Assembly: GCA_964639075.1 (NCBI GenBank)
Contig: CAZXCB010000121.1
Coordinates: forward strand, 1 to 10,067
Source: JAENVU01 sp964639075
GTDB lineage: Bacteria; Actinomycetota; Acidimicrobiia; IMCC26256; JAENVU01
DNA length: 10,067 nt
Reading direction: 5' to 3'
A program made the position numbers and the translations under genes. Under the pieces are notes generated by a model. It searched no databases, had not been told where the DNA came from, and was given only the letters and a program-made list of their open reading frames with translations. Shown here piece after piece: positions 6,732-10,067 of the stretch (the stretch's first letter is position 1; each line of letters opens with the position of its first letter).

Positions 6732-6745
6732 GTGACTCGGGTCAC
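6732..6745. promoter_or_regulatory. Inverted repeat near the MerR start, possible operator
   Basis: GTGAC (6732-6736) and GTCAC (6741-6745) form a perfect inverted repeat around four bases, 21 bp upstream of the MerR start codon. It is well placed for autoregulation. The right arm is also the beginning of the direct repeat at 6741-6767. Confidence 0.35.
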
Positions 6746-6767
6746 CAAACTTGACAGTCACCACACT
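6741..6767. repeat. Direct repeat GTCACCAAACT / GTCACCACACT
   Basis: Two 11-bp copies at 6741-6751 and 6757-6767 match at 10 of 11 positions with a 16-bp period, flanking and overlapping the TTGACA -35 element. They may be paired binding sites for one regulator in the MerR/51-aa control region. Confidence 0.5.
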
Positions 6768-6782
6768 GAGAGTGTTTACTCT
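6751..6782 (+). promoter_or_regulatory. Likely sigma-70-type promoter of the 51-aa gene, with a MerR-style long spacer
   Basis: A perfect -35 TTGACA (6751-6756) is followed 20 bp later by TACTCT (6777-6782, TAxxxT) or 18 bp later by TTTACT (6775-6780). Long spacers of 19-20 bp carrying a dyad are the hallmark of MerR-activated promoters. Here the dyad ACACT-gag-AGTGT (6763-6775) lies within the spacer, and the next gene on the other side encodes a MerR regulator. Transcription would start near 6789, giving a leader of about 27 nt. Confidence 0.6.
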
Positions 6783-6783
6783 C
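6768..6783. promoter_or_regulatory. Perfect 6-bp inverted repeat over the -10 region
   Basis: GAGAGT (6768-6773) and ACTCTC (6778-6783) are perfect inverted arms around GTTT. The repeat covers the -10 region of the promoter of the 51-aa gene and overlaps the spacer dyad at 6763-6775. This is the place where either an activator or a repressor would control promoter opening. Confidence 0.5.
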
Positions 6784-6815
6784 TATGTCCTGACACCGAG
6801 TCTAGGTGGTCGCCC

Positions 6816-6971
6816 ATGAACGCAGCGGTGAGCGCAGAGTTCAACACCGGTCTTCCGCACCGCACCTCACAGCGGGAGGCCCGGCGCTGGATCGAGCGTC
6901 AGCTCCGTTGGGAGCGCACGCTCGGTGGCCTGCGGCACAAGACGGCGCCGACCGTCCGCAAGGCCGCCTGA
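6816..6971 (+). CDS. Small basic protein of unknown function (51 aa)
   Basis: I do not recognise this 51-residue protein. The ATG at 6816 has a good AGGTGG Shine-Dalgarno (6804-6809, 6 nt spacing) and lies behind a strong-looking promoter; the frame is open further upstream but those codons would include the promoter itself. The protein has nine Arg and two Lys against four Glu, a net charge near +7. Residues about 18-40 could form an amphipathic helix with two Trp (W25, W32) and the pattern R-W-I-E-R-Q-L-R-W-E-R-T-L. There is no signal peptide, cysteine or membrane segment. A nucleic-acid-binding or protein-binding role would fit the charge, but that is only a guess. It is transcribed divergently from the MerR gene and is followed by 86 bp of non-coding DNA and then a strong stem-loop, so it is a stand-alone, probably regulated gene. 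Confidence 0.65.
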   Translation: MNAAVSAEFNTGLPHRTSQREARRWIERQLRWERTLGGLRHKTAPTVRKAA

Positions 6972-7057
6972 GGACGGTCCGAACCGGCTGCACGATCGCA
7001 GCACGTCCGGATCGATCGGACTCCGGTCGAACCCCCCGTCGACCGTCGAGTGACAGC

Positions 7058-7087
7058 AGAAGGCCGGCCCCTCCGGGCCGGCCTTCT
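7058..7087. terminator. Strong stem-loop terminator between convergent transcripts
   Basis: AGAAGGCCGGCCC (7058-7070) and GGGCCGGCCTTCT (7075-7087) form a perfect 13-bp stem with a CTCC loop. It sits between the end of the 51-aa gene (plus) and the end of the YceI gene (minus, stop at 7109), so it can serve both. There is no clear T-run on either side, as is usual in GC-rich actinobacteria. No gene is visible in 6972-7057. Confidence 0.85.
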
Positions 7088-7108
7088 CGCGTGCGAAGCG
7101 GGTGCGGC

Positions 7109-7675
7109 TCAGGCCTTGACGAGCTGGATGTCGAGCTCGATGCGGATCTTCTCCGAGACGAGGACGCCACCGGTCTCGAGGGCGACGTTCCAGCTCAGGT
7201 CCCAGTCCTTGCGGTTGATGTCGGCCGTGGCGGTGAAGCCGGCCTTCGCGTTGTGCCACGGGTCGGTGCCCACGCCGTCGAAGCGCAGCGCCAGCTCAAC
7301 CGGTCGCGTGGTGCCCGCGATCGTCAGCTCCGCGTCGAGGAAGTAGTCGTCGCCGGCGGCGCGGATCCCGGTCGAGGTCAGGGTCATCTCCGGGTGGTGC
7401 TCGACGTCGAAGAAGTCGGGGGAGCGCAGGTGGCCGTCGCGGTCCGGGCTCCCGGTGTCGACCGAGGCCAACCGGACGGCGGCGGCGACGCTCGACGCCA
7501 GCGGGTCCTCGGCGATGGTGACGGTGCCGTCGAAGTCGGTGAAATGGCCGCGGACCTTGGTGATCATCAGGTGTCTGGCCACGAAGCCGACGCTGGAGTG
7601 GGCGGGGTCGACGGTCCAGGTGCCGGGGGTCAGCTCCGCGAGAGCGCCGGTGCGGGATTCGAGGGTCGAGCTCAT
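7109..7675 (-). CDS. YceI-family lipocalin-like protein
   Basis: A 188-residue YceI-family protein, a beta-barrel fold known to bind polyisoprenoid or other long amphiphilic molecules and often linked to stress or isoprenoid metabolism. Family motifs are in order: W20-T-V-D-P-A-H-S-S-V-G-F, R34-H-L-M-I-T-K-V-R-G-H-F, D78-R-D-G-H-L-R-S-P-D-F-F, P95-E-M-T-L-T-S-T, L117-T-I-A-G-T-T-R-P-V, and I153-N-R-K-D-W. No signal peptide is visible, so it is probably cytoplasmic, unlike E. coli YceI. The ATG ending at 7675 is chosen because AGGAGG (complement of 7680-7685) lies 4 nt upstream; an earlier in-frame ATG at 7718-7720 would lie inside the promoter and operator. It is divergent from a MarR gene and very likely controlled by it. 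The ligand is unknown. Confidence 0.93.
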   Translation of the reverse strand: MSSTLESRTGALAELTPGTWTVDPAHSSVGFVARHLMITKVRGHFTDFDGTVTIAEDPLASSVAAAVRLASVDTGSPDRDGHLRSPDFFDVEHHPEMTLTSTGIRAAGDDYFLDAELTIAGTTRPVELALRFDGVGTDPWHNAKAGFTATADINRKDWDLSWNVALETGGVLVSEKIRIELDIQLVKA

Positions 7676-7697
7676 GGGTCCTCCTGGGGGTATATGC

Positions 7698-7737
7698 TTG
7701 CAGCGCGTAGTATTGCACAAGAAAGTTCGCGCTGCAA
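7698..7737. promoter_or_regulatory. Perfect 10-bp-arm inverted repeat, candidate MarR operator
   Basis: TTGCAGCGCG (7698-7707) and CGCGCTGCAA (7728-7737) are exact inverted arms separated by 20 bp, giving a centre-to-centre distance of 30 bp, close to three helical turns. A further pair, TATTGCA (7711-7717) and TGCAATA (7733-7739), shares the right arm. The array covers the putative -35 and -10 elements of both divergent promoters. It is the obvious candidate binding region for the adjacent MarR protein, controlling its own gene and yceI together. Confidence 0.7.
7709..7737 (-). promoter_or_regulatory. Putative yceI promoter
   Basis: On the minus strand, -35 TTGCAG (complement of 7732-7737) and -10 AATACT (complement of 7709-7714) are separated by exactly 17 bp. 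The -35 lies entirely inside the right arm of the 10-bp inverted repeat. Transcription would begin near 7702, leaving a leader of about 27 nt with the AGGAGG Shine-Dalgarno. Confidence 0.55.
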
Positions 7738-7741
7738 TAGT
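7713..7741 (+). promoter_or_regulatory. Putative marR promoter, overlapping the yceI promoter
   Basis: On the plus strand, -35 TTGCAC (7713-7718) and -10 AATAGT (7736-7741) are separated by 17 bp. The two opposed promoters share nearly the same 33 bp, so RNA polymerase could not occupy both at once. Confidence 0.55.
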
Positions 7742-7753
7742 TCTGCCACAGAA
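7741..7753. promoter_or_regulatory. Short inverted repeat at the presumed marR transcription start
   Basis: TTCTG (7741-7745) and CAGAA (7749-7753) flank three bases, directly after the marR -10 element. It could be a second operator half-set affecting marR only. Confidence 0.35.
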
Positions 7754-7778
7754 TTGTCCCCGTGCCTAGGATCCGAGC

Positions 7779-8279
7779 ATGAGCCCAGCGACCGACCAGC
7801 CTCCCGACCGGCCTCCCGACCGGCCCCGATGGCTCTCGCCCGACGAGATGCGCGCGTGGCGCAACCTGGTCGAGCTGATCGGCCAGGTCCACGCGGAGCA
7901 GGAGGCGGCGCTCGTCTGTGCCCACGGGATCACCGCGGGGGAGTACGGCGTGCTCGTCGTCCTGTCCGAGGCGCACGACCACCGGCTGAAGATGTGCGAC
8001 CTCGCGGCGGCGTTGCACCTCTCGCCGAGTGGGTTGACCCGGCGGATCGACGGGCTCTCGAAACAGGGCTTGGTCGCGCGCGAGGCCGCGCCCGACGACC
8101 GGCGGGCGGTGCTCGCGGCGCTCACCGACGCCGGGGTGGCCAAGCTCGAGTCGGCGGCCCCGACCCACGTCGAGGCGGTGCGCGAGAGCCTGATCGACCA
8201 CCTCAGCGCCGACGACGTCCGGATCCTGGTCGAGGTGCTCGATCGGGCCCGGGCGGCGCGGGCGGGCCCGCCCTCCTGA
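7779..8279 (+). CDS. MarR-family transcriptional regulator
   Basis: A 166-residue winged-helix regulator of the MarR family. Helices 1-2 (about 24-66) form the dimerisation/recognition scaffold; the helix-turn-helix is at about 69-99 (L-K-M-C-D-L-A-A-A-L-H, S82-P-S-G-L-T-R-R-I-D), followed by the diagnostic wing D106-D-R-R109 with A-V-L-A-A-L-T-D-A-G. The N-terminus carries a proline-rich repeat (P-P-D-R twice, 8-15) absent from most family members. Cys47 and Cys73 could in principle be redox-active, but neither is at the N-terminal sensing position of OhrR-type proteins. A TAGGA Shine-Dalgarno-like site (7767-7771) lies 7 nt upstream. It shares a control region with yceI and is the likely repressor of both. 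Its TGA directly abuts the convergent DUF35 stop with no base between. Confidence 0.93.
   Translation: MSPATDQPPDRPPDRPRWLSPDEMRAWRNLVELIGQVHAEQEAALVCAHGITAGEYGVLVVLSEAHDHRLKMCDLAAALHLSPSGLTRRIDGLSKQGLVAREAAPDDRRAVLAALTDAGVAKLESAAPTHVEAVRESLIDHLSADDVRILVEVLDRARAARAGPPS
7799..7825. repeat. 12-bp period tandem repeat at the 5' end of the MarR gene
   Basis: The unit GCCTCCCGACCG occurs 2.25 times without a mismatch over 27 bp. It is in frame and encodes the P-P-D-R-P-P-D-R-P tail at the N-terminus of the regulator. Confidence 0.85.
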
Positions 8280-8711
8280 TCAGGCGCGGACCCAGCGGGG
8301 GAGCGCGACGTCCTCGACGGCCGCGAACACGACGCGCACCGCCTCGCCGATCACGATCGTCGCGGGGTCGATCTCGTTGATCGGCCCGTCGGATCCGGTG
8401 ACGAGATTGCCGACGAAGCGGATCGTCGGGTCCTCCTCGAGCGCGACGACGATCGCGTTGTACGGCGCGAGCTCTGCGTACGCGGCGAGCAGCGGCGGGT
8501 GCGGTACGACGTAGGACCAGATCGTCCCGCGCCCGCTCGTCGGGACCCACGCGACCGCGATCGACCGACACCGCGGGCACATCGGCCGGGGCGGCATCCG
8601 CCATGCGCCGCACGCGCTGCACGTCTGCACGAGCAGCTCGCCGCGCGCGGTGCCGGCCCAGAACGGCGCCGACGTCTCGTCGTCGAGGTCGGGGAGCAGG
8701 AAGTCGGCCAT
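8280..8711 (-). CDS. DUF35 zinc-ribbon/OB-fold protein, likely partner of the adjacent thiolase-like aldolase
   Basis: A 143-residue stand-alone DUF35 protein. An N-terminal helix (F18-W-x-x-x-x-x-G-E-L) leads to a four-cysteine rubredoxin-like zinc ribbon, C31-x-x-C34 and C45-x-x-C48, then an OB fold from about residue 52 (G-R-G-T-I-W-S-Y with V-V-P, and Y84-N-A-I-V-V-A-L-E-E). Such proteins bind CoA thioesters or stabilise partner enzymes; the DUF35 part of ChsH2 forms the complex with Ltp2, the steroid side-chain aldolase, and homologues accompany acetyl-CoA acetyltransferase/HMG-CoA synthase in archaea. Here the gene begins 6 bp after the stop of the thiolase-like gene, with an AGGA Shine-Dalgarno over that junction, so co-production is expected. 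Unlike ChsH2 it has no MaoC domain fused. It is last in the minus-strand operon, and its stop touches the marR stop. Confidence 0.92.
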   Translation of the reverse strand: MADFLLPDLDDETSAPFWAGTARGELLVQTCSACGAWRMPPRPMCPRCRSIAVAWVPTSGRGTIWSYVVPHPPLLAAYAELAPYNAIVVALEEDPTIRFVGNLVTGSDGPINEIDPATIVIGEAVRVVFAAVEDVALPRWVRA

Positions 8712-8717
8712 CGGGTC

Positions 8718-9872
8718 CTACTTCCGGAACAGGATCGCGGACGTGGGGACGCCTTCGCCGCTCGTGACCAGCGAGCAGGCGGGTTCGGCGACCTGGTTCG
8801 TCGACGTGCCGCGGATCTGGCGAACGCCCTCGAGCACGAGGTTGAAGCCGTGGACGTAGGCCTCCGACATCCCGCCGCCGGACGTGTTCGTGGGCAGACG
8901 ACCGAACGGGGCCTCGAGCGCGCCACCGTCGGTGAACGCGCCGCCTTCACCCCGCGCGCAGAACCCGTAGCCCTCGAGCGACAACGGGATGAGCGGGCTG
9001 AACGCGTCGTACAGCTGGGCCACGGGGACGTCGGCGGGGCGGAAGTCCGAACGCTCCCACAGCAGGCGCGAGCACGCCCAGGCCGGACCCAGCAGCGGAT
9101 CCTCGCAGAAGTAGTTCGTCATCACCTGGTGCTGGCGCGGGATGCTCTGCGCGAACGCGTGGATGTAGGCGGGCGGCTGCGGAAGGTCGCGTGCCTGCGC
9201 GGCGGAGGTGATCACGACGGCGAGCGCGCCGTCGGTCTCCAGGCAATTGTCGAACAGGCACAGCGGCTCGGAGATCCAGCGCGCGTCCAGGTACTGCTCG
9301 CGCGTCAGCTCCTTGCCGTGCATCGTCGCCGCGGGGTTGCGGTTCGCGTGCGCGCGAAATGCGAGCGCGACGTTGGCGAGGTGCTCCCGCGTGTAGCCGT
9401 ACTCGTGCATCGCCCGACGGGTGAGCATCGCGATCTCGTCGACCGGACGGATCACGCCGAACGGTCGACTCCACTGCTGATGGCCTTCGAGGCGTTCGGA
9501 CACCTGCGACCACGGTCGACTCGCCTTCGCCGCGCGCTTGCGCGCCCGCCACGCGACCGCGACCCGGCACTGGCCGGTCGCGACCGCCATCGCGGCCTGG
9601 CCGACGACCCCGCACCCGGCGCCCCCGCCGTAGCCGACCTCGGAGAAGTAGGTGATGTCGCCGAGCCCGACGTTGCGGGCGACGTCCACCTCCCGCCCGC
9701 TCTCCATGGAGAACATGGCGAGGCCGTCGACGTCGCGCGGCTCGAGGCCGGCGTCGTCGATGGCGGCGGAGATCGCCTGGCACGCCAGCGACAGCTCGGT
9801 GTCCGGGAGGCCCTTGCCGAACCCGGTCTGGCCGATGCCGACGACCGCCGTCGCGTCCTGAATGGAGATCAC
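8718..9872 (-). CDS. Thiolase-fold lipid-transfer/aldolase-type protein (Ltp2-like), lacking thiolase cysteines
   Basis: A 384-residue member of the SCPx/lipid-transfer branch of the thiolase superfamily, opening with the typical V-V-G-I-G-Q-T-G-F (10-18). Aligning by eye, Gly83 in G-Y-G-G-G-A-G-C falls where thiolases have the nucleophilic Cys (the nearest Cys is 87); the C-terminal C-x-G general-base motif is absent (S-L-V-T-S-G-E-G, 367-374); the H-D/E-A-F His is Tyr288 (Y-D-A-F); and the G-H-P His is Tyr339 (G-G-G-M-S-E-A-Y). Loss of both cysteines and replacement of oxyanion-hole histidines by two tyrosines is the published hallmark of Ltp2, which cleaves a beta-hydroxyacyl-CoA by retro-aldol reaction. 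So I infer an aldolase rather than a thiolase. The start is GTG at 9870-9872, 7 bp after the stop of the enoyl-CoA hydratase; the Shine-Dalgarno is weak. The DUF35 partner follows. Confidence 0.9.
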   Translation of the reverse strand: MISIQDATAVVGIGQTGFGKGLPDTELSLACQAISAAIDDAGLEPRDVDGLAMFSMESGREVDVARNVGLGDITYFSEVGYGGGAGCGVVGQAAMAVATGQCRVAVAWRARKRAAKASRPWSQVSERLEGHQQWSRPFGVIRPVDEIAMLTRRAMHEYGYTREHLANVALAFRAHANRNPAATMHGKELTREQYLDARWISEPLCLFDNCLETDGALAVVITSAAQARDLPQPPAYIHAFAQSIPRQHQVMTNYFCEDPLLGPAWACSRLLWERSDFRPADVPVAQLYDAFSPLIPLSLEGYGFCARGEGGAFTDGGALEAPFGRLPTNTSGGGMSEAYVHGFNLVLEGVRQIRGTSTNQVAEPACSLVTSGEGVPTSAILFRK

Positions 9873-9879
9873 GGTGGGA

Positions 9880-10067
9880 TCAGTACCCGCGCCAGACGGG
9901 GTCGCGCTTCTCCATCATGGCGGCCATGCGCTCCTTGCCGTCCTCGCTGCCCAGGTTGAGCTCGATGTAGTTCGCCTCCGCCTCGAGGACCGCGGTGCGC
10001 GGCACCTCGGTCGCGTCGTGCATGAGCCGCTTCGCCCAGCCGAGCACCTTGGTGGGCTTCGCCGCGA
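9880..10067 (-). CDS. Enoyl-CoA hydratase/isomerase (crotonase) family, C-terminal fragment
   Basis: Only the last 62 codons lie in the window; the gene continues beyond the right edge. The visible part reads K-P-T-K-V-L-G-W-A-K-R near its beginning, then an acidic helix (E-A-E-A-N-Y-I-E-L), and ends E-R-M-A-A-M-M-E-K-R-D-P-V-W-R-G-Y, the characteristic C-terminus of crotonase-fold enzymes (E-x-x-x-A-x-x-E-K-R-x-P). The catalytic oxyanion-hole region is off the window, so hydratase versus isomerase cannot be decided. The TGA at 9880-9882 lies 7 bp before the GTG of the thiolase-like gene, so it is the upstream member of the same operon. A hydratase would supply the beta-hydroxyacyl-CoA that an Ltp2-type aldolase cleaves. 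Confidence 0.82.
   Translation of the reverse strand, partial: AAKPTKVLGWAKRLMHDATEVPRTAVLEAEANYIELNLGSEDGKERMAAMMEKRDPVWRGY

Noticed and set aside
6732..6815. A 28-residue longer start for the 51-aa protein
   Set aside because: That stretch contains the promoter and operator-like repeats and has no ribosome binding site at its start.
7676..7720. A 15-residue longer start for YceI
   Set aside because: The earlier ATG lies upstream of the expected transcription start and inside the operator region; the later start has AGGAGG at good spacing.
6806..8380. A 524-codon open frame on the plus strand
   Set aside because: It crosses the 51-aa gene, a terminator, yceI antisense and the marR gene in the wrong frame, so it is an accident of high GC content.
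8718..9872. Calling the thiolase-like gene an acetyl-CoA acetyltransferase
   Set aside because: The catalytic cysteines and both oxyanion-hole histidines appear to be missing, so ordinary thiolase activity is unlikely.
8499..9959. A 486-codon open frame on the plus strand
   Set aside because: It is antisense to the DUF35 and thiolase-like genes, which have clear family motifs, and shows only low-complexity Arg/Ala/Gly sequence.
1..10067. A mobile element, defence system, CRISPR array or RNA gene
   Set aside because: I found no transposase, recombinase, nuclease, spaced array, or tRNA/rRNA-like segment on either strand; all long frames are metabolic or regulatory.

Overview
The window is about 10 kb of very GC-rich DNA (around 70% by eye). 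Genes are dense, GTG and ATG starts are both used, Shine-Dalgarno sites are mostly clear, and the gene content is rich in acyl-CoA chemistry. This suggests a high-GC actinobacterium, perhaps Acidimicrobiia or a relative; that placement is inferred from style and gene families, not from a marker gene. I see no rRNA, tRNA, CRISPR array, integrase, transposase or phage gene.

Layout. (1) 32-1313, plus strand: a MaoC/FAS1-like dehydratase subunit followed by an NAD-type short-chain dehydrogenase, a two-gene unit. (2) 1332-2368, minus strand: a sterol desaturase/fatty acid hydroxylase family membrane protein whose stop overlaps the start of a 92-residue protein with one C-terminal membrane helix. 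(3) 2369-2563: a leader and intergenic stretch with several GC-rich hairpins. (4) 2564-4792, minus strand: a double-length (two-domain) CaiB/BaiF CoA-transferase, divergent from (5) 4839-6002, plus strand, an amidohydrolase-2 family protein. Their 46-bp shared control region carries a 16-bp palindrome. (6) 6028-6711, minus strand: a MerR regulator with a second degenerate MerR-like segment, divergent from a 51-residue basic protein (6816-6971). The roughly 100-bp spacer is packed with repeats. (7) A perfect 13-bp stem-loop at 7058-7087 separates this from (8) a divergent YceI gene (minus) and MarR gene (plus), whose promoters appear to overlap face to face inside a 10-bp-arm inverted repeat. 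(9) 8280-10067, minus strand: the 3' end of an enoyl-CoA hydratase, a thiolase-like protein lacking thiolase catalytic residues, and a stand-alone DUF35 zinc-ribbon/OB protein, closely spaced as one operon.

How the genes may work together. Most enzymes handle CoA thioesters: CoA transfer, hydration (MaoC-like and crotonase-like), oxidation of a hydroxyacyl group (SDR), and probable retro-aldol cleavage (Ltp2-like protein plus DUF35). With a sterol-desaturase-type oxygenase and an ACMSD-like amidohydrolase nearby, this looks like a catabolic region for branched, isoprenoid, steroid-like or aromatic carboxylic acids, controlled locally by MerR and MarR regulators. The substrate cannot be read from the sequence. 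The most interesting items are the Ltp2-like/DUF35/crotonase module, the two small uncharacterised proteins, and the compact divergent control regions.
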